DNA of 64,000 bases, from contig NZ_LHVH01000017.1 of the NCBI RefSeq assembly GCF_001269885.1, positions 248,001 to 312,000 of the forward strand, given 5' to 3'. Shown here piece by piece: positions 18,191 through 27,608 of this stretch. Each line of letters starts with the position of its first letter. The first letter of the stretch is position 1. Under the pieces are notes generated by a model, which did no database searches, was not told where the DNA came from, and worked only from the letters and a program-made list of their open reading frames with translations. The stretch comes from Pseudomonas kilonensis. Its GTDB lineage: Bacteria; Pseudomonadota; Gammaproteobacteria; Pseudomonadales; Pseudomonadaceae. The translations under genes and the position numbers were made by a program.

Positions 18191-18211
18191 CTGTCATAAA
18201 ATCTTTATCTG
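18191..18211 (+). promoter_or_regulatory. Possible Pho box upstream of OprP/OprO-type porin
   Basis: CTGTCATAAAA followed by TCTTTATCTG resembles the PhoB recognition sequence (CTGTCAT repeated at 11-base spacing). The first half is perfect, the second keeps only three of seven positions, similar to the E. coli phoE box. It lies about 110 bases before the porin ATG. Confidence 0.4.
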
Positions 18212-18319
18212 GTAGCAACTCCCCTGACACAACCCATCGCCAAGATCCCCTCCCAACACCAGCGGGCCCAGTTCCGCGTGTTTTCTAACGGCATAGACTA
18301 CCAACAGGGGAATTCTTCG

Positions 18320-19630
18320 ATGATTCGCAAGCACTTCGCAGGTGTTGCCGCCAGCGCACTGGCAATGGCAGTAACCGCCCAGGCTTTCGCCGGCACCGTC
18401 ACCACCGATGGCGCCGATATCGTGGTCAAAACCAAGGGCGGCCTTGAGGTCGCTACCACTGACAAAGAGTTCAGCTTCAAGCTCGGCGGTCGTTTGCAGG
18501 CTGACTACAGCCAGTTCAAGGGGATCTACACCGACAATGGCGACAAGGCCGATGCCGCTTACATCCGCCGCGGCTTCCTGGAGCTGTCGGGCGTGCTGTA
18601 CACGGACTGGGCCTACACCATCAACTACGACTTCTCCCATAACAGCGGCGACTCCGATAACGGCTACTTCGACGAAGCGTCCCTGGCCTATAACGGCTTC
18701 AAGCCGGTGTCGATCAAAGTCGGTCGCTTCGACCCCGACTTCGGCTTGGAAAAAGCCACCAGTTCCAAGTGGGTGACCGCGCCTGAGCGTAACGCCGCCT
18801 ACGACCTGATCGACTGGGCCAACGGCCATCAGAACGGTCTGGGCATCCAGGCTTCCAGCACCTTCGCCGATTCTTTCTACGCCTCGGCCGGTGTATTCAG
18901 CAAAGACACCGACGACACCGACGGCAACAGCATCAAACAAGCCAACGGTCGTTTCGTATTCGCCCCGATGCACGAAGCCGGCAACGTGCTGCACTTCGGC
19001 TTGAACGTGGCCTCGCGTGACGTCTCCGACACTGCGTTCGATGCGCGTTATCGCTCCCGTCTGGGCATGCGTGGCGTCGAGACCCTGGGCGGCAACGATG
19101 CCGGTCCTAACGGCAACCGTCCGGTGCTGGGCGGCGCCAACAACTCGCCGGCCGGCTCGTACGACACTGACACCGCTTTCGGCCTGGAAGCCGCTTTCGC
19201 CATGGGTCCTGCGTCGATCCAGGGTGAGTACATCTCCCGCAAGACCAAGGCTGACAGCGCCGCCTTCGAAGACCTCAAAGGCCACGGCTTCTACGTCCAG
19301 GGTGCCTACACCATCACCGGTGAGTCCCGCGGTTATAAAGTCGGCAAGTTTGACGCGATCAAGCCTCAGAACAAATCCATCGGCGCCTGGGAAGTGTTCT
19401 ACCGCTTCGACAGCATGACCGTCGAAGACGACAACATCACCACTGCCTCGGCCACCCGTGAAGTGGGCGATGCCGAAGCCAAGGTGCACAACCTGGGCGT
19501 GAACTGGTACGCCAACGAAGCGGTGAAAATCTCTGCCGCTTACGTCAAGGCCAAGACCGACAACGTGACCAACGCCAATGGTGATGACAGCGGCAAAGGT
19601 GTGGTTGTCCGTGCCCAGTACGTGTTCTAA
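18320..19630 (+). CDS. Phosphate/polyphosphate-selective porin, OprP/OprO family
   Basis: A 436-residue outer-membrane barrel. The signal peptide [20 protein letters not shown] is followed by QAFA as the probable cleavage site (about residue 24). The first mature strands [15 protein letters not shown] and [13 protein letters not shown] are the OprP/OprO family hallmark, and the protein ends in VVVRAQYVF with the C-terminal Phe expected for BAM recognition. The family forms trimers passing phosphate or pyrophosphate. ATG 18320 is chosen for the signal peptide. A strong terminator follows at 19684-19709, and a possible Pho box lies upstream. Confidence 0.88.
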   Translation: MIRKHFAGVAASALAMAVTAQAFAGTVTTDGADIVVKTKGGLEVATTDKEFSFKLGGRLQADYSQFKGIYTDNGDKADAAYIRRGFLELSGVLYTDWAYTINYDFSHNSGDSDNGYFDEASLAYNGFKPVSIKVGRFDPDFGLEKATSSKWVTAPERNAAYDLIDWANGHQNGLGIQASSTFADSFYASAGVFSKDTDDTDGNSIKQANGRFVFAPMHEAGNVLHFGLNVASRDVSDTAFDARYRSRLGMRGVETLGGNDAGPNGNRPVLGGANNSPAGSYDTDTAFGLEAAFAMGPASIQGEYISRKTKADSAAFEDLKGHGFYVQGAYTITGESRGYKVGKFDAIKPQNKSIGAWEVFYRFDSMTVEDDNITTASATREVGDAEAKVHNLGVNWYANEAVKISAAYVKAKTDNVTNANGDDSGKGVVVRAQYVF

Positions 19631-19683
19631 ATCGCGCTGACTTGATACACCGCTCTGACTTCATCCGTTAAAGCGCTCCTTTG

Positions 19684-19709
19684 AACCCCGCCTCTGGCGG
19701 GGTTTTTTT
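19684..19709 (+). terminator. Rho-independent terminator of the porin gene
   Basis: ACCCCGCC, loop TCT, GGCGGGGT then seven T residues. Confidence 0.9.
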
Positions 19710-19772
19710 ATGTGCGCCCGGTCAGGATCGGCGATACTCGCTCCATCCGTCGTCTGGCTATCGAGTAACCGC

Positions 19773-20897
19773 ATGCCGCTTCACGTCTTGGACAGCCTGT
19801 CCGCCATCGCGCCGCACGAGTGGGACGCACTGGTGCCCGCCAACCAGCCTTTCCTGCGCCACGCCTTCCTCAGCACCCTGGAAGACAGTGCCAGCCTGGG
19901 GCCGAGTTCCGGTTGGCAAGCCGAGCATTTGCTGCACATTGAGGACGGTCGTCTGCTGGCGGCCTTGCCCAGTTACCGCAAGTGGCACTCCTACGGCGAA
20001 TACGTGTTCGACCATGCCTGGGCCGACGCTTGCGCCCGCGCCGGCATCGAGTACTACCCCAAGCTGCTGACGGCGGTGCCGTTCAGCCCGGTCAGTGGCC
20101 CGCGGTTGCTGGCAGCGCGCGCGGAAGATGGCCTGGAGCTGTTGGGCAGCTTGCCGGGGTACCTGGAGATCGAAGGGCTCTCCAGTGCCCACATCAATTT
20201 CACCGATGCCTTCACCGACGCGGCGCTCGTCGGGCAGGAAGGTTGGCTACAGCGGATTGGCTGCCAGTATCACTGGCAAAATCGCGGCTATCGGGACTTC
20301 CAGGATTTTCTCGATGCGCTCAGTTCCCGCAAGCGCAAGCAGATGCGCAAGGAGCGCGAACAAGTGGCGGGGCAGGGCATCGACTTCGAATGGCTCGAAG
20401 GTCATCAGTTGGACGAGGCGCAGTGGGATTTTGTCTACGCCTGTTACGCCAACACCTACGCGATACGACGCCAGGCGCCCTACCTGACCCGAGCGTTCTT
20501 CAGCCTGCTGGCCGAACGCATGCCCGAGGCCATTCGCGTGGTGCTGGCCAAGCAAGGTTCGCGGCCGGTGGCGATGGCGTTCAGCCTGGTGGGTGGCGAC
20601 AGTTTCTATGGACGTTATTGGGGCTGTCTGGCGGAGTTCGACCGCCTGCACTTCGAGACCTGTTTCTATCAAGGCATGGACTACGCGATTGCCCACGGTT
20701 TGCAGCGCTTTGACGCCGGTGCCCAGGGCGAGCACAAATTGATTCGCGGGTTCGAGCCGGTGATTACTCGCTCATGGCATTACCTGCGCCACTCCGGTTT
20801 GAAAGCTGCGGTTGAAGACTTTCTCGCCCGGGAACAGGAGGGTGTGCTGGCTTATGCTGAAGAGGCGAAGACAGCACTGCCTTATCGGCAGTGCTGA
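19773..20897 (+). CDS. FemAB/GNAT-like acyltransferase (DUF482, peptidogalycan-recognition family)
   Basis: A 374-residue soluble protein matching the DUF482/pfam04339 group of GNAT-fold proteins. Characteristic segments are SVSGPRLLA-like PFSPVSGPRLL near residue 100, SRKRKQMRKEREQ near 190, and FYGRYWGCLAEFDRLHFE near 280-297, followed by AQGEHKLIRGFEP. Members of this group are proposed to transfer aminoacyl or acyl groups, but no substrate is known. ATG 19773 is taken because MPLHVLDSL begins the conserved domain. It is convergent with aqpZ with only 16 bases between the stops. Confidence 0.8.
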   Translation: MPLHVLDSLSAIAPHEWDALVPANQPFLRHAFLSTLEDSASLGPSSGWQAEHLLHIEDGRLLAALPSYRKWHSYGEYVFDHAWADACARAGIEYYPKLLTAVPFSPVSGPRLLAARAEDGLELLGSLPGYLEIEGLSSAHINFTDAFTDAALVGQEGWLQRIGCQYHWQNRGYRDFQDFLDALSSRKRKQMRKEREQVAGQGIDFEWLEGHQLDEAQWDFVYACYANTYAIRRQAPYLTRAFFSLLAERMPEAIRVVLAKQGSRPVAMAFSLVGGDSFYGRYWGCLAEFDRLHFETCFYQGMDYAIAHGLQRFDAGAQGEHKLIRGFEPVITRSWHYLRHSGLKAAVEDFLAREQEGVLAYAEEAKTALPYRQC

Positions 20898-20913
20898 TCT
20901 TCGCGGGTGTGAC

Positions 20914-21603
20914 TCAGCGGTTTTCCTGGCCCAGCCAGCGGTACGAGACACCGCCGATGACGGCGCCCAGCAGCGGCGCCACCCAGAACAGCCACAGTTG
21001 CTCGATCGCCCAGCCACCGACAAGCAGCGCCGGACCGGTACTGCGGGCCGGGTTGACGGACGTGTTGGTGACCGGAATCGAGATCAGGTGAATGAGCGTC
21101 AGGGCCAGGCCGATGGCAATCGGCGCCAGCCCTGCCGGCGCACGTTTATCGGTGGCGCCGAGGATGATCAGGATGAACATCGCCGTCATGACCAGCTCGG
21201 TGACAAAACCGGCCGGCATCGAATACCCACCAGGGGAATGCTCGCCGTAACCGTTCGCGGCCAGGCCGGACGCAGCCAGGTCAAAGCCTTCCTTGCCGCT
21301 GGCGATGAAGTAGATCAGCGCCGCGGCCAACACGCCCCCTATGACTTGGGCAATGATGTAGGCAGGCAACTCCCTGGCCGGAAACCGCCCGCCCACGTAC
21401 AAGCCCACCGACACCGCGGGGTTCAGGTGGCAACCCGAGATATGCCCGATGGCGAACGCCATGGTCAACACCGTCAAGCCGAAGGCCAGGGCAACCCCCA
21501 GCACGCCAATCCCTGAGGCAGCCAATACCGCGCTGCCACAGCCGCCCAATACCAGCCAGAACGTACCCAACAACTCAGTCGTTGAACGTTTGAGTAAAGA
21601 CAT
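20914..21603 (-). CDS. aqpZ: Aquaporin Z
   Basis: A 229-residue channel with six membrane helices and both NPA motifs, HLNPAVSVG (residues 61-63) and SVNPARSTG (184-186). The residues following each NPA (Arg in NPAR) and the narrow-filter neighbours FGL/GCGSA are as in AqpZ, so a water channel is expected instead of a glycerol facilitator. The start [15 protein letters not shown] matches the family. A lone gene; the long region before its start holds only a terminator-like hairpin and a REP pair. Confidence 0.92.
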   Translation of the reverse strand: MSLLKRSTTELLGTFWLVLGGCGSAVLAASGIGVLGVALAFGLTVLTMAFAIGHISGCHLNPAVSVGLYVGGRFPARELPAYIIAQVIGGVLAAALIYFIASGKEGFDLAASGLAANGYGEHSPGGYSMPAGFVTELVMTAMFILIILGATDKRAPAGLAPIAIGLALTLIHLISIPVTNTSVNPARSTGPALLVGGWAIEQLWLFWVAPLLGAVIGGVSYRWLGQENR

Positions 21604-21720
21604 AAGTATCCTTGATAAGACAGTCGTGATAATCGGTTATGCATCCAGCAGCATTACGACAGGTTCATCTCCAGAACCTGGGCTGAGTACAGCAGAGTGC
21701 GGCGACAAATCCAGCGACAA

Positions 21721-21757
21721 AAAAACCGCCAGCGTCATGGACGGTGGCGGTTTTGGC
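21721..21757 (-). terminator. Terminator hairpin below the ABC exporter gene
   Basis: On the minus strand AAAACCGCCACC...TGGCGGTTTTTTT forms a stem with a T run. On the plus strand the tail is only TTTTGG, so it serves mainly the leftward operon 26193-21969. Confidence 0.7.
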
Positions 21758-21842
21758 CGTGGTCGGTGGGGAGTATGTGGTTGCGGTGTGGGCTAAATGG
21801 ATCCTGGACAGAATTTTTCAGAATGGCGTTCGGACACTGGGC

Positions 21843-21932
21843 TGTGGGAGCAAAGCTTGCTCGCGATGCAGGCGCCTCGGGCCATCCGGGAGACCGCGTC
21901 ATCTTCATCGCGGGCAAGCCTTGCTCCCACAC
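21843..21932. repeat. REP pair (GTGGGAGC type)
   Basis: TGTGGGAGCAAAGCTTGCTCGCGAT and ATCGCGGGCAAGCCTTGCTCCCACA in inverted orientation between aqpZ and the ABC exporter. Confidence 0.9.
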
Positions 21933-21968
21933 GATCCCACACCTCCTGCCTGTAGAGGCCAACCCGAC

Positions 21969-23801
21969 TCAGTCGATCCCCACGAACCCACCCGTCTGAT
22001 GCTGCCACAGCCGCGCATACAACCCGCCATGGGCCAGCAACTCGGCATGGCTGCCGGTTTCGGCGATGCGGCCATTCTCCAGCACCACCAACCGGTCCAT
22101 CCGGGCGATGGTGGAGAGGCGGTGGGCGATGGCGATCACGGTCTTGCCTTGCATCAAGGTCTCGAGGCTTTCCTGGATCGCCGCCTCGACTTCCGAGTCC
22201 AGCGCCGACGTCGCTTCGTCCATGATCAGGATCGGCGCGTCCTTGAGCAGCACCCGTGCGATAGCGATGCGTTGGCGCTGACCGCCGGACAGTTTCACGC
22301 CGCGCTCACCCACATGGGCATCGAAGCCGGTGCGGCCTTCGGCGTCCGACAGCAGCGGGATGAACTCATCGGCCCGGGCCTTGCGCACGGCTTCCCAGAG
22401 TTGCGCATCGGTGGCGTCTGGCTTGCCGTAGAGCAGGTTGTCGCGAATCGAACGATGCAGCAGCGAGGTGTCCTGGGTAATCATGCCGATGCGCTCGCGC
22501 AGGCTTTCCTGGCCGACTTCGGCGATGTCCTGGCCGTCGATGAGGATACGCCCGCCCTGCACGTCATAGAGGCGCAGCAGCAGGTTGACCAAGGTGGATT
22601 TACCCGCGCCGGACGGGCCGATCAGGCCGATTTTCTCGCCGGGCTTGATGGTCAGGTTCAGATCGCCGATCACACCGCTTTTCTTGCCATAGTGGAAGTC
22701 CACATGCTCGAAACGCACCTCGCCCCGGGCCACGGCCAGGGGCTTGGCCTGGTCACGGTCGGTGACACTGACCGGCTGGGCGATGGTCTGCAGACCGTCC
22801 TGGACCATGCCGATGTTTTCGAAGATGCCGGTGACGACCCACATGATCCAGCCGGACATGTTGACGATGCGGATCACTAGCCCGGTGGCCAACGCGATGG
22901 CGCCGACGCTGATCAGCGACTGGGTCCACAACCACAGCGCCAGGGCCGTGGTGCCGACGATCAGCAGCCCGTTCATGCTGGTGATGACCAGGTCCATGCT
23001 GGTCACCACGCGGCCAGCCAACTGGGCTTTTTCGGTCTGCTCCTGGATGGCTTCGCGGGCGTATTGCTGTTCGAAATTGGTATGGGCGAACAGCTTCAGG
23101 GTGGTGATGTTGGTGTAGCCATCGACGATCCGCCCCATCAGCTTGGAGCGGGCATCGGACGACACCACCGAGCGCTCCTTGACCCGTGGTACGAAATAGC
23201 AGAGTGCGCCGATGTAGGCGGCGATCCACATCAGCAGCGGGATCATCAGGCGCCAGTCGGCTTCGGCGAACAGCACCAGGGAACTGACGGCGTAGATCAG
23301 CACGTGCCACAAGGCATCCACGGCCTGCACCGCCGAGTCACGCAGGGAGTTGCCGGTCTGCATGATGCGCTGGGCGATGCGCCCGGCGAAGTCGTTCTGG
23401 AAGAAATTCAGGCTCTGCTTGAGCACGTAGCTGTGGTTCTGCCAGCGAATCAGGCTGGTCATGCTGGGGCTCAGGGTCTGGTGCACGAGCAGGTCATGCA
23501 GGGCCACGAAGATCGGCCGGAAAACCAGCGCCACCACGGCCATCCAGGCCAGTTCCAGGCCATGGACCTTGAAGAAGTCGACGTTGGGCGTGCCCTGGGT
23601 CAGGTCGATGATGCGGCTCAGGTAGCTGAACAGCGCCACTTCGATCAGCGCGCCGATCAGGCCGACCACCAGCAGTACGGCGAAGCTGGGCCAGACCTGT
23701 TTCAGGTAATAGGTGTAGAAGGGCAGGACGCGATTCGGTGGGGCCGAGGTCGGGGCGTCGCGGAAGATATCGATCAGTGTTTCGAAACGGCGATAAACCA
23801 T
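21969..23801 (-). CDS. ABC exporter, fused permease/ATPase
   Basis: A 610-residue half-transporter of the exporter (MsbA/LmrA-like) class. Six membrane helices fall within about residues 35-340. The nucleotide-binding domain has Walker A GPSGAGKS (395-402), signature LSGGQ (504-508), Walker B ILIMDE (524-529) and H-loop IAHRLST (about 560). It should act as a homodimer; the substrate is not deducible. It ends a leftward group (LysR, hydrolase, cyclophilin, exporter), but an 82-base gap separates it from the cyclophilin gene, so cotranscription is uncertain. Confidence 0.88.
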   Translation of the reverse strand: MVYRRFETLIDIFRDAPTSAPPNRVLPFYTYYLKQVWPSFAVLLVVGLIGALIEVALFSYLSRIIDLTQGTPNVDFFKVHGLELAWMAVVALVFRPIFVALHDLLVHQTLSPSMTSLIRWQNHSYVLKQSLNFFQNDFAGRIAQRIMQTGNSLRDSAVQAVDALWHVLIYAVSSLVLFAEADWRLMIPLLMWIAAYIGALCYFVPRVKERSVVSSDARSKLMGRIVDGYTNITTLKLFAHTNFEQQYAREAIQEQTEKAQLAGRVVTSMDLVITSMNGLLIVGTTALALWLWTQSLISVGAIALATGLVIRIVNMSGWIMWVVTGIFENIGMVQDGLQTIAQPVSVTDRDQAKPLAVARGEVRFEHVDFHYGKKSGVIGDLNLTIKPGEKIGLIGPSGAGKSTLVNLLLRLYDVQGGRILIDGQDIAEVGQESLRERIGMITQDTSLLHRSIRDNLLYGKPDATDAQLWEAVRKARADEFIPLLSDAEGRTGFDAHVGERGVKLSGGQRQRIAIARVLLKDAPILIMDEATSALDSEVEAAIQESLETLMQGKTVIAIAHRLSTIARMDRLVVLENGRIAETGSHAELLAHGGLYARLWQHQTGGFVGID

Positions 23802-23883
23802 CAGTCAATGCCCTGGCAAGGGCTCTCCTTTTTGCTATGGGCGGCGCGGGTCACCGCGCCGCCCAGGCTTGCCGTGTGCCTCT

Positions 23884-24447
23884 TCAGTCGATGCGCTTGG
23901 CCGACTTGATGAGCACAGGGTCGATCGGCACGTTTTGCATGCCTTGTTTGGTCGTGGTCTGGGAGTTGACGATGATGTCCACCACGTCCATGCCCTTGAC
24001 CACTTTGGCGAACACCGCGTAACCGGCGTCACGGCCCGGATCGAGGAAGGCGTTGTCGGCCACGTTGATGAAGAACTGGCTGGTGGCCGAGTCCGGGTTG
24101 GACGTGCGGGCCATCGACAAGGTGCCACGAACGTTGTGCAGGCCATTGCTGGCTTCGTTCTTGATCGGTGCCTTGGTGTCTTTTTGCTGCATCTGCTGGG
24201 TAAAGCCGCCGCCCTGGGCCATGAAGCCCGGGATCACACGGTGGAAAATCGTGTTGTTGTAGAAGCCGCTGTCCACGTACTCAAGGAAGTTCTTGGTACT
24301 GATGGGGGCCTTGACCGGGTCCAGTTCGATTTCGATCTGGCCGTTGGTGGTGTCCAGCAATACATGCGGTGCCTTGGCGGGTGTCGCGGCCATCAGGTTG
24401 GCGGCAAACAGTACGGTGCCGGCGGCAAGGGCGAGTTTTTTCAGCAT
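23884..24447 (-). CDS. ppiA: Periplasmic peptidyl-prolyl cis-trans isomerase (cyclophilin A type)
   Basis: A 187-residue cyclophilin with an N-terminal signal peptide ([20 protein letters not shown], cleavage after AMA-like LMA at about residue 20). Active-site landmarks are [13 protein letters not shown] (about residues 68-80), TSQFFINV and NAFLDPG. The tryptophan that confers cyclosporin binding is absent, as in bacterial PpiA. It acts as a folding catalyst in the periplasm. It starts 4 bases after the stop of the alpha/beta hydrolase gene, so the two share an mRNA. Confidence 0.9.
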   Translation of the reverse strand: MLKKLALAAGTVLFAANLMAATPAKAPHVLLDTTNGQIEIELDPVKAPISTKNFLEYVDSGFYNNTIFHRVIPGFMAQGGGFTQQMQQKDTKAPIKNEASNGLHNVRGTLSMARTSNPDSATSQFFINVADNAFLDPGRDAGYAVFAKVVKGMDVVDIIVNSQTTTKQGMQNVPIDPVLIKSAKRID

Positions 24448-24451
24448 GGGG

Positions 24452-25255
24452 TCAGAGATCCTGAGTGGTGGAATCGGTTGCGGTCAAAAAGTCGAGCAGG
24501 GTTTGGTTGAAGCGTTCGGGTTGATCCAGCGGGGTAGCGTGCCGTGAATCGGCGATGACCACCAGCCGTGCGTCGGGCAGCCGTTTTACATAGGCTTCTT
24601 TCAGCGCCACCGGGGTGTAGTCGTGGTCGGCGCAGATGACGAGGGTTGGACAGGCAACCTGCGAAAGTCGTTCCTGAACGCCCCAGCCTACGATCGCATC
24701 GAAGCTGGCGAGATAAGCACGTTTGTCGTTCTTTGCCCAGCGTCGGGCCATTTCCAGGCGTAACTCGGTTTGTTCGGGCTTGGGGAATAACTTGGCGCCG
24801 AGGGCCTTGCCGATGGTCTCCAGGCTGAGCAGGCGCATCAGGCTCCAGCGCTTGAACCATTGCCAGCAATCGTCGAGCGTGCGGACCTTGACCTCTGGCG
24901 CGCTGTTGACGATGCACAGGCTTTTGACCCGTTCTGGCTCATCCACCGCCAATTGGAAACAGATCATGCCGCCCATGGACCAGCCCACCAGGTGCACCGG
25001 GCCCAGGTCCAGGTGATCGATCAGGGCGCTCAGGTCGGCGCTGAAACCTTCGATGCTATAGCGCTCGCGGGGTTTGTCGGAACGACCGTGGCCGCGCACA
25101 TCCACCACGATCAGGTGGTTATGGGCGGACAGCACCGGGATCTGCTTTTCCCAATCCCGGGTACTGGAGCCCAGCCCGTGGACCAGCAGCAAGGGCGCGC
25201 CGTGGCCGTATTCCTCGTAGTGCAGGTTGCAACCTTCGTGTGCAAAATAGGCCAT
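24452..25255 (-). CDS. Alpha/beta-hydrolase
   Basis: A 267-residue cytoplasmic hydrolase. The oxyanion region [14 protein letters not shown] (about residues 22-35), the nucleophile elbow GWSMGG (about 90-95, Ser as nucleophile), the acid residue in ICADHDYTP and the catalytic His in [12 protein letters not shown] are all present. It resembles 3-oxoadipate enol-lactonase/epoxide-hydrolase-like enzymes, but the substrate is uncertain. It lies downstream of a LysR gene (14-base gap) and directly upstream of ppiA. Confidence 0.82.
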   Translation of the reverse strand: MAYFAHEGCNLHYEEYGHGAPLLLVHGLGSSTRDWEKQIPVLSAHNHLIVVDVRGHGRSDKPRERYSIEGFSADLSALIDHLDLGPVHLVGWSMGGMICFQLAVDEPERVKSLCIVNSAPEVKVRTLDDCWQWFKRWSLMRLLSLETIGKALGAKLFPKPEQTELRLEMARRWAKNDKRAYLASFDAIVGWGVQERLSQVACPTLVICADHDYTPVALKEAYVKRLPDARLVVIADSRHATPLDQPERFNQTLLDFLTATDSTTQDL

Positions 25256-25269
25256 GGTCGAAGTCCTTG

Positions 25270-26193
25270 TCAGGCTTGTTCTGGGGCGGCGAACGGCGCA
25301 TCCAGTGGCGCGGTGTCGAAGGTGCGCAGCAATTCGATCAGGATCTGCGTGGCCGGGCCAAGGGGTTTTTCCTTGTTCGAATACAGATAGAAGCTTGGGT
25401 TGCGGCTGCCGCCCTGATCCAAGGGTAGCTGTTTAAGCGTGCCTTCCTTGAGTTCCCGCTCAATCATGTGCCGGGGCAGCCAGGCGAAGCCCAGGCCGCT
25501 GCCCACGAAAGTCGCGGCGGTGGCCAGGCTGCCGACGGTCCAGCGCTGCTCGGCACCGAGCCAACCCACGTCGCGAGGTTGCTGGCGTCCGGAGTCGCGG
25601 ATCACCACTTGCAATTGGCTTTCCAGATCCTGGAACGTCAGCTCGCGGTTGAGGCGATGCAGGGCGTGTTCGGGATGGGCCACCGCGACGAATTCAACGT
25701 CGCTCAATTCGGCTCCCAGATAGCCAGGAATGCTGAAGCTGCTGATGGCCAGGTCGGCCACGCCTTCGAGCAGCACTTCTTCGACACCCGACAACACTTC
25801 TTCGCGCAGCCGCACCCGGCAGCCACGGCTTTGTGGCATGAACGCCGTCAAGGCGCGAACCAGGCGGGCGTTGGGGTAGGCCGCGTCGACCACCAGGCGC
25901 ACTTCCGCTTCCCAGCCTTGCTCCATGTGGTGGGCCAGGTCTTCCAGTTGGCTGGCCTGTTTCACCAGTTGTCGCGAGCGGCGCAGCAGCACACCGCCGG
26001 CTTCGGTCAACACGGCCTTGCGCCCATCGATGCGCAGCAACGGTACGCCGAGCTGATCCTGCATGCGGGCCACGGTGTAGCTCACTGACGACTGGGAGCG
26101 ATGCAGCACTTCAGCGGCCTGGGCGAAGCCGCCGTGGTCGACCACGGCCTGCAAGGTGCGCCATTGATCAAGGGTCACGCGGGGCGCTTTCAT
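25270..26193 (-). CDS. LysR-family transcriptional regulator
   Basis: A 307-residue LysR protein. The N-terminal winged helix-turn-helix (DQWRTLQAVVDHGGFAQAAE, then SQSSVSYTVARMQDQLG) is followed by an LTTR substrate-binding domain from about residue 90. The start at 26193 (MKAPRVTLDQW) is preferred over an upstream Met because the family begins here and AGGAGCCC-type purines precede it. It reads in the same direction as the hydrolase and is divergent from the small secreted protein with only 50 bases between starts. Target and ligand are not evident. Confidence 0.88.
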   Translation of the reverse strand: MKAPRVTLDQWRTLQAVVDHGGFAQAAEVLHRSQSSVSYTVARMQDQLGVPLLRIDGRKAVLTEAGGVLLRRSRQLVKQASQLEDLAHHMEQGWEAEVRLVVDAAYPNARLVRALTAFMPQSRGCRVRLREEVLSGVEEVLLEGVADLAISSFSIPGYLGAELSDVEFVAVAHPEHALHRLNRELTFQDLESQLQVVIRDSGRQQPRDVGWLGAEQRWTVGSLATAATFVGSGLGFAWLPRHMIERELKEGTLKQLPLDQGGSRNPSFYLYSNKEKPLGPATQILIELLRTFDTAPLDAPFAAPEQA

Positions 26194-26243
26194 ATCGGGC
26201 TCCTCTTGTCCTAAGCTGGCAGTCCCTTGGTGGAGACTGCCGA

Positions 26244-26558
26244 ATGAAGAAAATCTGTTGTGTGGTGCTGGCCTTGCTGCCACTGACTGCGTTTGCCTAC
26301 CCGATCGATGTGGAAAAACACCTCAACGGCCTGAGCATCGACTACAACGCCTATGACACCGATGCCGACATCGGTTCCATCCAGGTCAACAACTACGGCA
26401 GCACTGACGCGGCCTGCACCGTGGTCTTCAGTAATGGCCCCGAGGCACCGCGCACCCGCAAGCTCGAAGTCGCCGCCGGCAAGTTCAAGAACGCCACGGC
26501 CAAGTTCAACCGCAACATCATCAAGCTGCGCATCAAGCTGACCTGTCAGCCGAAATAG
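26244..26558 (+). CDS. Small secreted protein, Pseudomonas-conserved
   Basis: A 104-residue protein with a clear Sec signal peptide (MKKICCVVLALLPLTAFA, cleavage after residue 18), giving a mature protein of about 86 residues with two cysteines (AACTVV and LTCQPK) that could form a disulfide. The mature part is beta-rich and basic. Similar Pseudomonas proteins have been labelled 3-phosphoglycerate kinase in databases, which the sequence does not support. Divergent from the LysR gene and possibly controlled by it. Function unknown. Confidence 0.75.
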   Translation: MKKICCVVLALLPLTAFAYPIDVEKHLNGLSIDYNAYDTDADIGSIQVNNYGSTDAACTVVFSNGPEAPRTRKLEVAAGKFKNATAKFNRNIIKLRIKLTCQPK

Positions 26559-26708
26559 CCCGGCAGCGGGGCAGGCAATATTGCTTGCTCCGCTTATAAA
26601 CGAATTTATCGATGCTTTACAGCAGTTATTTGCGCTTTTTCATCGATATGCTCGCGTTTAACCTTCACTCCATCGACTGACAACATTCTCAGATGGAGCC
26701 TACAAGCC

Positions 26709-27308
26709 ATGTCCCGCGTTCTGATCATCGAAAGCAGTGCCCGCCAGCAAGACTCGGTGTCCCGTCAACTGACCCAGACCTTCATCAGCCAGTGGAAAGC
26801 GGCGCACCCGGCCGACGAAATCAGCGTTCGCGACCTGGCCATCAACCCGGTGCCGCACCTGGATGCCAATCTGCTGGGTGGCTGGATGAAGCCGGCCGAG
26901 CAGCGCAGCGACGTTGAAAACGCCTCGCTGGAGCGCTCCAACCAACTGACCGATGAGCTGCTTGCCGCTGACGTGCTGGTGATGGCAGCGCCGATGTACA
27001 ACTTCGCCATCCCCAGCACCCTGAAAGCGTGGCTCGACCATGTGCTGCGTGCCGGCGTGACGTTCAAATACACCCCCACCGGCCCTCAAGGCCTGCTGGC
27101 CGACAAGCGCGCTTTCGTGCTGACCGCCCGTGGCGGCATTCATGCCGGCGGCAGCACTGACCATCAAGAACCCTACTTGCGCCAGGTCATGGGCTTCATC
27201 GGGATCCACGACGTGACCTTCATCCATGCCGAGGGCATGAACCTGGGCGGCGACTTCCAGGAGAAGGGCCTGAATCAGGCCAACGCCAAACTGTCCCAGG
27301 TCGCCTGA
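26709..27308 (+). CDS. azoR: FMN-dependent NADH-azoreductase
   Basis: A 199-residue flavodoxin-fold enzyme. The FMN phosphate loop is ESSARQQDSVS (residues 8-18), the isoalloxazine loop is APMYNFAIPSTLKAWLD (about 96-112), and TARGGIHAGGS (about 140-150) completes the flavin site. It reduces quinones and azo compounds with NADH. The start at ATG 26709 follows GATGGAGCC. A terminator at 27416-27454 ends the unit. Confidence 0.9.
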   Translation: MSRVLIIESSARQQDSVSRQLTQTFISQWKAAHPADEISVRDLAINPVPHLDANLLGGWMKPAEQRSDVENASLERSNQLTDELLAADVLVMAAPMYNFAIPSTLKAWLDHVLRAGVTFKYTPTGPQGLLADKRAFVLTARGGIHAGGSTDHQEPYLRQVMGFIGIHDVTFIHAEGMNLGGDFQEKGLNQANAKLSQVA

Positions 27309-27415
27309 TCCGTTAATCCTCAGGTAATCGCCAAGTGGTCTAGTGGCTTGGCGCTTCCCTTCAAACCGTTTTGCGCATCGAACCTCCCTTTGCACTTATT
27401 GCTCCTGAGTGCATC

Positions 27416-27454
27416 AGCCCGATTGAACGCTTTAGCGAGATCGGGCTTTTTTTT
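27416..27454 (+). terminator. Rho-independent terminator after azoR
   Basis: AGCCCGAT ... ATCGGGCT encloses an inner stem CGCTTTAGCG and is followed by eight T residues. Confidence 0.85.
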
Positions 27455-27608
27455 GGGGAACAGAAATAACCACCACCTAAACATGAACGACCCCTCAAGC
27501 CTTGAGGGCTGGGAGATAGGCAGGCCGTAAACTCACTCGGATTGGGCAAGTCTGTCGATGTCTGGCTGTGGTACTTTATGCGCCGAATTACAGTAGGGAG
27601 GCTGTGAT

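Noticed and set aside
18191..18211. Certain PhoB control of the porin
   Set aside because: Only the first half of the Pho box is good, so it is kept as a possible site and not stated as fact.
26244..26558. 3-phosphoglycerate kinase
   Set aside because: Similar small proteins carry this label in databases, but a 104-residue secreted protein cannot be that enzyme.
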